Part shown: one piece after another, positions 1 to 7,829 of the stretch
Numbering within the stretch: position 1 is the stretch's first letter
How the letters are laid out: each line of letters starts with the position of its first letter
NCBI GenBank assembly: GCA_028565715.1
Contig: JAOXYC010022235.1
Coordinates: 1 to 15,186, forward strand
Origin: Phoronis pallida
Lineage: Eukaryota; Phoronida; Phoronidae
Length of the DNA: 15,186 bases
Direction: 5' to 3'
Position numbers and translations under genes: made by a program
Notes under the pieces: model-generated
Seen by the model: only the letters and a program-made list of their open reading frames with translations
Database searches by the model: none
Told to the model about the DNA's origin: nothing

Positions 1-3
1 TTT

Positions 4-157
4 GCACGTGCGAAGCACGCGCACACCCCGCACGGGCAAGAGCGCGCGAAGCGCGGGAAAAGTCGGTAAAAGTCGAGATTGGTCAAGGTAACGGGGTGTG
101 CATGTGCATGGGAACTGCACGTGCAAAGCACGCGCACACCCCGCAGCGAAGCGCGGG
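4..157. repeat. GC-rich direct repeat block
   Basis: A 28-bp word beginning GCACGTG and ending GCACACCCCGC occurs at 4-31 and again at 117-144 with one mismatch. A second word, GCGAAGCGCGGG, follows each copy (46-57 and 146-157). An inverted trace of the same word (GGGGTGTGCA) lies at 93-102. The block is far richer in G+C than the rest of the window and is probably the edge of a repeat that continues beyond position 1. No coding role is visible. Confidence 0.75.
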
Positions 158-169
158 TCGCACATCTAG

Positions 170-223
170 AACTCTTATATAATAGAACTAGTGGATGGTG
201 TCTCAGTTTTGTAAAATTCGGTG
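170..223 (+). repeat. Fragment of the dispersed element seen at 6601-7290
   Basis: The stretch around AGAACTAGTGG followed by TGTCTCAGTTTTG matches 6874-6930, which lies inside the inverted-repeat element at 6601-7290, at roughly 80 percent identity by eye with small indels. This shows that the interior of that element belongs to a family with at least two copies in the window. No termini are visible here, so this is a truncated or eroded copy. Confidence 0.55.
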
Positions 224-949
224 CTCCTGATCATAAGAGGGCGAATTTTTTGGGGAATAGGCTAGTGTTGTTGTTTTTTGTAAACGATGTATTTGCCGCT
301 TTAAATATATTTTCAAAAGTGTAACAGATTACCCAAAGCCACAACATTGTTATGTCTGTCTCCATGGTCCTCACGATAACCATACCAGTTAACGATTGCT
401 GGAGACGAGAGTGCTTTCGGTATTCCTAGAAAAAAAGAAAAAAGAAATTATATACATGTAGGCCTACATCGCCATCGCGGTTGTAGTATTTTGAAAAAAT
501 AGGATTCATTTATAGCAGGAATAACCGTCAGACTTTTTCACAATGGAAGTACTCGGTTCCAACATGTCCATTAGATGTCATTACGATGACAAAAAATCTA
601 ATTATAACGAATGGTTCTTAAATATTAGAACGCCTTTATCTCAGCAAGAGCGTTGTGATACTAATGGTGTTTGTTAACTGAAAAATTAAGAGCAAAGGCC
701 AATGCAAAAAGCAAGTTTCAAACACTGACAGCCAGTCTATCACGAGTAAAAGGTAAATCACACCTTTAAAGTTCGCTTCATCATGTTGTTCATTATAAGC
801 AAAAATTTCAAAACGATTCCTATTATGGTTTTGATTTAACAGTAGAAACAAAATTACTTTTAATGATAAAGGCACGTTCACGGCTTAAAATAATCGCTTT
901 TTATGCGCCCACAACGTGGCCGCATATTGCTATCATGACCGTCCGGTTG
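224..949. other. Intergenic, no gene recognised
   Basis: AT-rich sequence with short A-tracts (430-447) and a TACATGTAGGCCTACAT palindromic word near 452-468. The short open frames here encode low-complexity, unrecognisable peptides. I see no RNA gene, terminator or transposon end. Confidence 0.6.
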
Positions 950-1001
950 GATGTCTGGATGTCTGGATGTTTTGATGTTTGGTTGGTTGGTTGGTTGGTT
1001 G
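950..1001 (+). repeat. Compound microsatellite (GATGTCTG)4-(GTTG)5
   Basis: Four 8-bp units of the form GATGTCTG/GATGTTTG run from 950 to 981 and pass directly into five GTTG units at 982-1001. The compound array ends 15 bp before the 157-bp tandem repeat begins, so the two may expand and contract together. Confidence 0.85.
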
Positions 1002-1015
1002 AACGTTCACAATTG

Positions 1016-1640
1016 GTTTCCGACACTTATCTTCCAAACCGTTTGACGGATTTTGACGAAACTTGGAACACATGTTCCTTGCATGAATACGCCGGCACCA
1101 GTCGATTTTCGGACCGTCATGATCAATCCAGCTCCCCCTGTTGGGAAAATGAGATCGAAATCGCTGTAATTTGTTTCCGACACTTATATTCCAAACCGCT
1201 TGACGGCTTTTGACGAAACTTGGCACACATGTTCCTTGTATGGATGCGCCGGCACCAGTCGATTTTCAAACTGTCAAAATTACTACAACTCCCCCTAGTG
1301 GCCAATTTGTTTAAAATTAGTTCAAAATCGCTGGTTTTGGTTTCCGACACTTATCTTCCAAACCGCTTGACGGATTTGACGAAATTTAACACATATGTTC
1401 TTTGTATGGATTCGCCGGCACCAGTCGATTTCCGGACCATCATGGTCACTCCAGCTCCCCCTATTGGATAAATGAGATCGAAATCGCTGTTATAGGTTTC
1501 CACCATTTTTCTTTGAAACTACTTGACCGATTTTGACGAAACTTAGCACACATGTTCCTTGTATAGATGCGCCGGCACCAGTCGATTTTCGGACCGTCAA
1601 AATCGCTACAACTCCTCCTAGTTGTTTAACTCTATCTTGG
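1016..1640 (+). repeat. Tandem repeat, four units of about 157 bp
   Basis: The anchor GTTTCC (GTTTCCGACACTTAT in the first three units) starts at 1016, 1173, 1340 and 1496, giving periods of 157, 167 and 156. Each unit carries the same ordered blocks: a core with CCAAACCG and TGACGGATTTTGACGAAA, then ACACATGTTC, then GCCGGCACCAGTCGATTT, then CCAGCTCCCCC, then GAGATCGAAATCGCTG. Unit 4 is the most worn and dissolves after about 1640. Open frames across it repeat the same peptide with the same period, which is a property of the DNA array and not evidence of a protein. Two much older relatives lie at 11455-11760. Confidence 0.9.
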
Positions 1641-2362
1641 TATATGTCGAGGTGCATACCCACGTGGGTGCATCCCTTTAGCGTTGCCCTAGTTATTGAA
1701 AGCGGTTTACAATTTAACTTATTACGGGTGGCACTAAAAAAAAACGTCTCCATTTTTAACGTCTCATAGTTCCTAAACTGTACATTTTGAAACGTTGAAA
1801 ACCATCCTGATTTGCATAATTATATTTGTAATTAGTAGCGAAAATTTCAATACAATGCATCAACAACTGTTGACAGGGCAGCAAAATCAAAATGAAAAGT
1901 CAAAAGTTGCAATTTCAGACTTGCTTTATTCACGGCAAATAATGGCGTTCGACCCGAGAAGCGAGGAAAGTTCATTCTGACAAGGCCAATTGATTTTGAT
2001 GTACCATAAACACTGTTCAATGAATAAAAAAAATTGTAACACATACACCTTATGTGTATTTGCAAAGGTTCCCAAATTTTAGGCGCATTTTGCCAAATAA
2101 TTGAGTCTCAGTGTAAATATAAAAACGAACACAATATTCTTTAGACGTGACATGTTTCATGACTCTCCAAGTCACATTCTCGAACGTACAATGCAAATAT
2201 TACATATAAAGGATACCAAAACGTTTTGTTCAGATACCGTACTACTGACAATGGCGTTCATTTGCCGGAGAAAGAAATAAACGCAACAACAACCTGCCAT
2301 TACCCCCGGGCTATTACCATAAAGCATCAACAAAACATCAAACTGATTCTAGAAACCTGCGA
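1641..2362. other. Intergenic, no gene recognised
   Basis: AT-rich, non-repetitive by eye. It holds a perfect 12-bp palindrome ACCCACGTGGGT at 1658-1669, centred on CACGTG, and an A-run at 1736-1744. Open frames are shorter than 90 codons on both strands and show no recognisable domain. Confidence 0.55.
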
Positions 2363-2700
2363 GATTGAGAGACGTCAGGGAACTCCATTGGTTTAAGAAC
2401 AAAGAGATCTACCATTGTTCTAGGCGTTACTAGCAATGACTTTGATCCACCTGTGAACCACCACACTCTCAACGGAAGTCCAGGGACCTCAGAGAATTTC
2501 AGTGCCTCAAAGACACAGAGATCAACCATTGTTCCAGAAGTTACTGACAATGGCTGTGATCCACTTTAAAGCCACCACTGTTCATCCAGGAGTCCAGATA
2601 CTCCAAAGAACTACATTGGTTTAAGTCACAGAGATTTGTCATTGTGACTGGCAATGGATATGTGATCCTTCTGAGAAACCAATCACACCAAGCAGATACA
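2363..2700 (+). repeat. Tandem repeat, three units of about 113 bp
   Basis: AGAGAT recurs at 2403, 2517 and 2630 (periods 114 and 113). The companion words keep the same spacing: ACCATTGTTC or TCATTGTG, then GCAATG or ACAATGG, then GATCCAC or GATCCTT, and AGTCCAG in units 2 and 3. Units are roughly 70-80 percent alike by eye. Minus-strand open frames across the array simply translate the repeat and are not treated as genes. Confidence 0.75.
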
Positions 2701-3689
2701 GAACAGAACCCACACCTTGCTTCATCACTACCAACCATGATGACAACTGGGCAGAAATGACTACCACTTGCAAAGATCAGCAGGAATCAATAGACCACCT
2801 TACTGTTGATACCTTACAACTAGGTACAACAATTTCCTGAAGTGGCCTTCAACAACACACAGCGGAACTTTGATACATGTGGTAAACTGTTTGGGAAAAC
2901 AACTCATGGAGCCTTCCAAATAACACATCTGTTAATCTCCAAACAGAGCGGCACAGCAGACGCTTGTTCAGTAGACAGAAGAAGGGATTCTCAAATACCA
3001 ACTTAATAGAGAACTAATCACTTTGGGTTGGATACACACCCACCAATCCCGAACTGTGTTCCTCTCAAGTGTTGGTCTCCATACGCACTGGTCATTCCAA
3101 TTGATGATACCCGAATCCATTGCCATAGTCTATTCAGCAACATTGGAAAAAACTTGCTACAACCACCTAACACTACACAATGGGTTTCATTTACATTGCA
3201 AACTTAAAACAAATATAAGACTTACATTCCATTCCCACAGACAGTGGCCACCATTGTTTAGATCGAGTTGCCTTTTCGGCGGTTTACGTGTACTTAGTTC
3301 GGTGGGTAATATTTTGCGAAGCAAACGAGCCAATAAGTCATTCTGCCATCGACCACATGCCTATGTCTGATTGTGCGAGGACAAGAACTGTGACCCAATT
3401 GCATTGCGGGTGTGGTTCAAAGTTGTTGGTGTCGCGAGTGTTGTTACTTGTTAGTTTGACTACGATTCAAAAATCTGAGGTTTGGCATTAAACCACTAAA
3501 ATACGACGAATTTTCGAGAGTTTTGGCTGTACTCAAAGTTAACAAATAACTAACTAATCCATTTATGACCCAACAGAAGTCCCAAATTGTGTTTAAAGGC
3601 CTTAAAATTCCCCGAAACCGGTTATGTCTCTTTAAGACAGCACAACACACGCTGGTTGACCAAAATACCAATAACTACAACTTACCTGT
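2701..3689. other. Intergenic, no gene recognised
   Basis: Open frames of up to 115 codons occur on the plus strand (3023-3370), but none has a recognisable domain or conserved-looking composition. A near-perfect minus-strand splice-donor consensus (ACAG followed by GTAAGT when read in reverse) lies near 3679-3689, but no matching exon can be supported. Confidence 0.5.
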
Positions 3690-3960
3690 TTGACAATGGA
3701 GCAATGGACTGGACTAACACCAGCTTCTAGACCATGAACTACACAATACAACTAATAAGACACAAATAAAGCCATACACTACAAGCCCGCAGCCAGTTGG
3801 GACGGTTTGTGCAAACACATCCCCAGGCACCCGAAATCCCTCAAGAAAAAACAACCCCCCAGAGACAAAAACAGAACAACCTCTCAGAGACAAAAAGAAA
3901 AAGACAGAACATCCTCCACCCCCAGAGTCATGACCTCGAGGTCGTGGAAACACACGAAAA
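3690..3960 (+). repeat. A/C-rich strand-asymmetric tract with a short tandem duplication
   Basis: The plus strand is strongly enriched in A and C and poor in T over about 270 bp. Within it, the word AGAGACAAAAA starts at 3861 and again at 3886, followed in both cases by ACAGAACA, so a unit of 25-32 bp is duplicated. A 12-bp palindrome GACCTCGAGGTC lies at 3932-3943. The bias lets overlapping frames stay open on both strands (a 97-codon frame each way), giving a Gln/Lys/Pro-rich peptide on one strand and a Gly/Val/Phe-rich one on the other. This is typical of biased DNA and does not support a gene. Confidence 0.55.
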
Positions 3961-4420
3961 AGAGCAGTGTTGGAGTGGTTGTCCGGCAAAACATCATAAT
4001 CCGTCAACAGGTCAATTGCAATTTAATCCAATGGACAACAGTCCGAATTCTAAACATTTAGAAAGCACGCCAGTAACTAGCATGGGTTAGGGTGAAGCTT
4101 AGAGAAATTTTCAGAATGTTTGCTTCTCGACTGCTAACCAGTGTTCAGATTGTCGTGGTGCCGGATTTGGGTGATTGGTTTGTAGGGAATTTTTAGGGAT
4201 AAGCTATATAGGCCTACGAGTAGGCTTCGGATTTGCATTCGAAATTGTGTGAGTTGTATTCCGTTGTATCTTTAACTAAGATACCTTCCAGGCATGCTTC
4301 AGTCGACTAAGCTGAGGTCGGGAAGTGACCAGATGATGGACTATTGCACCTTATCCAGAGGGAGTTGCCCAACCCTCGACCACTTAGGCCTACCAGGCCC
4401 GTAGGCAGCCTTTAAAAGTG
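3961..4420. other. Intergenic, no gene recognised
   Basis: Non-coding by eye. TAGGCCTAC words occur at about 4209-4217 and 4385-4393. The stretch 4280-4400 (GTCGACTAAGCTGAGG through ACCCTCGACCACTTAGG) is more GC-rich and could be an old SINE-like insertion, but I could not find convincing A and B box promoter motifs and leave it unassigned. Confidence 0.4.
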
Positions 4421-4518
4421 GAGGAGGCATCCCTTTATTTTTATTTTTTTTCAAATTTCAGAGAAGGCAGCCTTTATTTTTATGTATTTTGTTTTCAAAT
4501 TTCAGAGGAGGCAGCTGG
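4421..4518 (+). repeat. Tandem repeat of 40-44 bp, two and a part units
   Basis: Unit 1 (4421-4460) and unit 2 (4461-4504) both run GAG(G/A)AGGCA, then CCTTTATTTTTAT, then a T-rich tract, then TTCAAATTTCA. A third unit begins at 4505 (GAGGAGGCAG) and stops after 14 bp. Each unit boundary looks like a vertebrate-type 3' splice site (T-tract followed by TTTCAG), but this comes from the repeat itself. Confidence 0.75.
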
Positions 4519-4956
4519 TTTCCCGCCTCAATGGTAGCTGCGGCAGTGGCTAGCCAATAGAAACCTGAAAAACATTCGGCCCTGTGATTAAAGCCTTATT
4601 TTGGACTCAAAAAGGATTAACTTTCTTAAAGATTTACCTTTTCTTTTCTTTCAGGCTTGTGTACTTAAGGGACTTTTGTTAATTTGATTATCTTTTTTGA
4701 AAAAACTGAAAAAGCCTTAAATGATTGCTTCCCTAGATTGATCTTTCTTTCGTCTACAATTAAATACCTTCCGTTTATCATTTGTCGCAAGATCAACAAT
4801 ACCTAGCAAAAACACGTCATCGAATATCTTTACGGTTAATTGTTTGTTGCCCAGTCGCAGTTTGGCACCAAACGATTGGAATTGAAATGCGAGCGGTACC
4901 AACAGGTACCAATGGATACCATTCACACTCCTTTTTTGTTGGTTGATCGGTGATCG
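4519..4956. other. Sequence downstream of the ankyrin ORF, no gene recognised
   Basis: This is the 3' flank of the minus-strand ankyrin ORF. Two minus-strand frames of about 69 codons end here (4717-4926 and 4817-5026) but overlap each other or the ankyrin ORF and have no recognisable domain. A strong plus-strand 3' splice-site consensus (pyrimidine tract and CAGG) lies at 4638-4655 without a supportable exon. Confidence 0.45.
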
Positions 4957-6096
4957 TCAACGATTGATTTGTGAAAAAGGACCAGGTGACGTACCATTCG
5001 GACTTTTCTGGGGCAACATCATCCATACTGCATAGAAACCATCCTCTCGGTAGTTTGCATCATGGAGTTTTGTTATCACAGTTTGATCAATGCGTGTGTG
5101 GTCCCTCTTGGTCTTCATCGCCAATGCGCCGTATGTATCATGAAGTCGCACAGTTGATCTGTTTTTAAAGATATTTGCAATAATATGGCCATACTGGGTC
5201 AGTGCAGTACGAACATATTTGTTCTGGAGGTGGACACATGCTTTTTTCCACATCAAATATTCATCGATTCTACGGTCACCAAGCACTAAATTCAAAGCTG
5301 CATAATCATTCTGATACCAAATATTATTTCCATACGCATTCTCCGCAAGCAAATGTTCAATCATGTTAATCTCCAGTATTTTAAATGCTTCACTCAATAT
5401 TGTATAACTATTCTCATTCTCAAAATTCGCAACTCGGTTGTTGTCAATCAAAGTTTTAAAAATACACTCAGCTTCTATAATCTCCTCCACTAATGCCAAA
5501 TGACCACAGTCATTCTGAATATTGACTCTTGCTTTGCCCTTATTCAAAAGTTCAACAATATCCTTGCGGGTGCCCATACACACCTCTAATAATGCTGTAG
5601 TAGTACCATAGTCATGCTCAACTTTATTTCCAATGTTCTTAATAGTCAAGTCCAATAGTAAAGCAATACGTGTAGATCTATCATAATTTCTAGTCTGTAT
5701 ATTTACATCGGCGCTGCTCTTAATCAAATGTAAGTCGGAATGATTTCTCTGACTCGCTGTCAACAATGCACCATCGTTATTCTGGATATTTACATTTACA
5801 ATGTTATTGAAAAAGAACCATGGATTGTCTCTCTTCATTTCCTTCAATGATACATAAGAATTAATCTTTTCATCGGCAATGCTCTTCGACAAAAAATTTA
5901 AAGGACCAGTCAGTGTTGTTTCGCCGTCTTTACTCCGATGATTTTCAACGGCAAAGTTTTTGCTTAAATGTTTAACAATTCCAGAACTTTCATACGTATC
6001 CATCAGGGTCTTTGTTTGATAATAAATATATCTTATCAAATTTTCAACGCTGTGATCACCTACATGCTTATATCCTTCCAATCTTGATGTATCCAT
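4957..6096 (-). CDS. Degenerate ankyrin-repeat protein, single-frame ORF
   Basis: A 379-residue minus-strand frame with no interruption. Residues 1-100 are a non-repeat region of unknown nature. From about 102 to 320 there are seven or so 29-36 residue units of ankyrin type. VNIQ ends units at 102-105, 131-134 and 191-194, and weaker equivalents occur near 224-227, 258-262, 287-291 and 316-320. The clearest units are 106-134 (NNDGALLTASQ) and 164-194 (GTTTALLEVC then DIVELLNKGKARVNIQ). The usual TPLHLAA helix start is replaced in every unit, so the fold is eroded or divergent. Ankyrin units normally form a protein-binding surface; no partner can be inferred. An in-frame TAA four codons upstream (6106-6108) supports this start or a 3' splice site just before it (ACAGG). 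The Kozak context is weak at -3 (C) but has G at +4. It could be an intronless gene, a retrocopy, one large exon, or a young pseudogene. A 380-codon open frame is unlikely by chance in AT-rich DNA. Confidence 0.65.
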   Translation of the reverse strand: MDTSRLEGYKHVGDHSVENLIRYIYYQTKTLMDTYESSGIVKHLSKNFAVENHRSKDGETTLTGPLNFLSKSIADEKINSYVSLKEMKRDNPWFFFNNIVNVNIQNNDGALLTASQRNHSDLHLIKSSADVNIQTRNYDRSTRIALLLDLTIKNIGNKVEHDYGTTTALLEVCMGTRKDIVELLNKGKARVNIQNDCGHLALVEEIIEAECIFKTLIDNNRVANFENENSYTILSEAFKILEINMIEHLLAENAYGNNIWYQNDYAALNLVLGDRRIDEYLMWKKACVHLQNKYVRTALTQYGHIIANIFKNRSTVRLHDTYGALAMKTKRDHTRIDQTVITKLHDANYREDGFYAVWMMLPQKSPNGTSPGPFSQINR

Positions 6097-6552
6097 ATGC
6101 CTGTTTTACATCTGTGTGCTGACATTGTACGACACAGTTGTTCCATTACTCCACCATCCTAGCAGATTTGACGAAAGCATCTGAAATCGATATGTAATAA
6201 TTCATATTGGTTTTTAAAAAATGCGTGATCATTGCACACCAAAACTTGAACGTTGACGGACAAAGTAAGAACTTGAGAGAAAAACAATGTAAATAGATAA
6301 TGAGATTCCGAAGTCATTAGCGGGTCTGTGTCGATAATCCGTAGGGGCTACCTCGTTTTCTATACAGTAACTATACTTCAAAACAATGCGTCTCGAGAGT
6401 TTTTCGTACACATCTAATGTGACTAGCGCTTCTTTCGCGCAAGCTATACACAAAATCCCATAATGCTTCAAGCAAGTGCATGCGCTTTTATATGTGCAAT
6501 CCCTTATTGAAAATGCAACAACATTTTTTACCACTCGAGCTTAAAGACCCTT
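6097..6552. other. Upstream flank of the ankyrin ORF, no gene recognised
   Basis: If the ankyrin ORF is a gene, its promoter or earlier exons should lie here on the minus strand. I see no clear TATA box or initiator. A 101-codon minus-strand frame (6229-6534) lies upstream and out of obvious continuity. It is Cys/Ser/Tyr-rich and has no recognisable domain, so I do not call it. Confidence 0.45.
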
Positions 6553-6567
6553 CCTTGGGCCTTTTAA

Positions 6568-6599
6568 GGCAAGATTTGACTTAAAAGTCAAATCTTGCC
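6568..6599. repeat. Perfect inverted repeat, 15-bp arms with 2-bp loop
   Basis: GGCAAGATTTGACTT at 6568-6582 is followed, after AA, by its exact reverse complement at 6585-6599. TTAA lies immediately outside on the left (6564-6567) and one base outside on the right (6601-6604). The hairpin sits directly at the left end of the element at 6601-7290. It could be part of that element's terminus, a separate tiny insertion, or a stem-loop made during transposition. Confidence 0.9.
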
Positions 6600-6600
6600 C

Positions 6601-7290
6601 TTAAGGATATGTAGGAGGTTAATTTTCAAAAAAAGTTTTTTTTTCAAAAACCTCAGTGTTTCCTAACTTAAATCAATCCTACCAATGTTTTAATACGTTT
6701 TCATTGTGTATATGGGGTAATTCCACCAAATAGTACATATGTTTTTAATCAAATTTTCATATCTTCAGAAATATGACATTTTTGGGGGAAAATCCAAATT
6801 TTTTGAATTTTAGAATTCGGAACATCGATTCCCAAAAATGGCTCAAGATATTCAATTGAAAATTTCAGGGCATACTCATGTACCACAGAACTAGCAAATG
6901 ATGTCTCAGTTTTGCAAAAAATTCTTGGTGTCTGAGATATAAAGTCTCAAAAATCAAGGATCTCACACACCAGGCAAAATGTTACTAAACTGAGTCACCA
7001 AATATTGAGTTCTATACTGGTAGAATTCACTCTGACGTTTTGAGAGGATAACCTCAAGCCGTTTTTGAAAATCTTGATTTTTAAATTTTTAAATTCGAAA
7101 AAAGGAGTTTTTCATCCAAAACAGCCCTATTTTCTATATTGGTAATGTTTAGATGTTAAACTGTTAAAATTATGAAAACATAGTTCTCAAAGTTTCAGAA
7201 AATATATACTTTCATGGGCTTAAAATGTTTAGTTTTATTGTTATTTGAAAAAGAAAGAGGATTACTAATTAACCTCCTACATAACCTTAA
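6601..7290. mobile_element. Non-autonomous DNA transposon with 24-bp inverted ends
   Basis: The 24 bp at 6601-6624 (TTAAGGATATGTAGGAGG and on) are the reverse complement of 7267-7290 with one mismatch. Both outermost words are TTAA, so a TTAA target duplication (piggyBac or Kolobok type) with termini starting GG(A/T)TATGTAGGAGG is one reading. A second reading sets the element at 6561-7293, flanked by a perfect 8-bp direct repeat CCTTGGGC at 6553-6560 and 7294-7301, as in hAT elements. In that reading the left end would carry the 32-bp hairpin as an extra. The interior is AT-rich with no transposase frame, hence non-autonomous. A fragment of the interior recurs at 170-223. Confidence 0.75.
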
Positions 7291-7301
7291 CGGCCTTGGG
7301 C

Positions 7302-7510
7302 TGGTATCACAGTCCTTGAACTGATATCCGGCACGATATGAAATTTACCAGGTAATAATCTCTGTATATTCCATCCCATACCAAAGAAACCCGACAAGGA
7401 GATAAATAGAGTTCACAGAAATGAGCCTAGTCAACATCTCGGCAGCGTCATGACTAGGGGAGGAAGCGAAAAAATATGAAATTATTTGTAATATTTTATG
7501 ATCATTTATA
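7302..7510. other. Spacer, no gene recognised
   Basis: About 200 bp of AT-rich sequence between the preceding element and the first copy of the direct repeat at 7511. No motif or frame is supported. Confidence 0.5.
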
Positions 7511-7604
7511 TTCTTGAGGTGAAGTGATATAAAAACAAGACTTGAGTTCATATATATTGACAATATATTGAAATATGTACAACTCTGACAAATTGAAAGG
7601 ATAA
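7511..7604 (+). repeat. Direct repeat, copy 1 of 2
   Basis: Block one (7511-7547, including GTGAAGTGATATAAAAACAA) matches 8376-8412 with two mismatches in 37. Block two (about 7566-7604, GAAATATGTACAACTCTGAC and on) matches 8450-8489 with several differences. The spacer between blocks is 18 bp here and 37 bp in copy 2. The two copies point the same way and bracket the MITE at 7830-8277. Confidence 0.8.
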
Positions 7605-7829
7605 TACGCTACAAGTTAACATAAAAAATACCTAAACATGGATAACCAAAACATCACTAGATGGATGGAAGGTCTCGTAAAGTGAACAATCTGAGAAACA
7701 ACTCCAAAAGGGATGGTGTGTGGGTTTCGAAAAATTTTGAGACAAAATAAAACAGATGTTAACAGTTAAAAGTGACGCTAAGCAAAAGGCTTAGTCGACC
7801 GATGACATTGCGTTATACACTAAATAGAA

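Noticed and set aside
163-196. Resemblance to a cloning-vector polylinker (TCTAGA ... AGAACTAGTGGAT)
   Set aside because: The match is broken by unrelated bases and the region aligns better to the repeat interior at 6874-6930.
1016-1640. CRISPR-like array
   Set aside because: Units are 157 bp throughout with no short identical repeats separated by unique spacers, and the sequence is eukaryotic.
863-1753. Several overlapping frames on both strands with repeating peptides (for example RRIHTRNMC)
   Set aside because: The peptide repeat follows the 157-bp DNA repeat exactly and occurs on both strands; there is no sign of protein-level selection.
3797-4090. 97-codon plus-strand Gln/Lys-rich frame
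   Set aside because: It sits in A/C-biased DNA, has no recognisable domain, and an equally long frame is open on the other strand.
4280-4400. tRNA-derived SINE
   Set aside because: No convincing A box and B box pair or tail could be found on either strand.
4638-4655. Strong plus-strand 3' splice-site consensus
   Set aside because: The following frame closes after about 10 codons and no upstream donor or exon can be supported.
6229-6534. 101-codon minus-strand frame upstream of the ankyrin ORF
   Set aside because: No domain, no clear splice link to the ankyrin frame, and a composition as expected from random AT-rich DNA.
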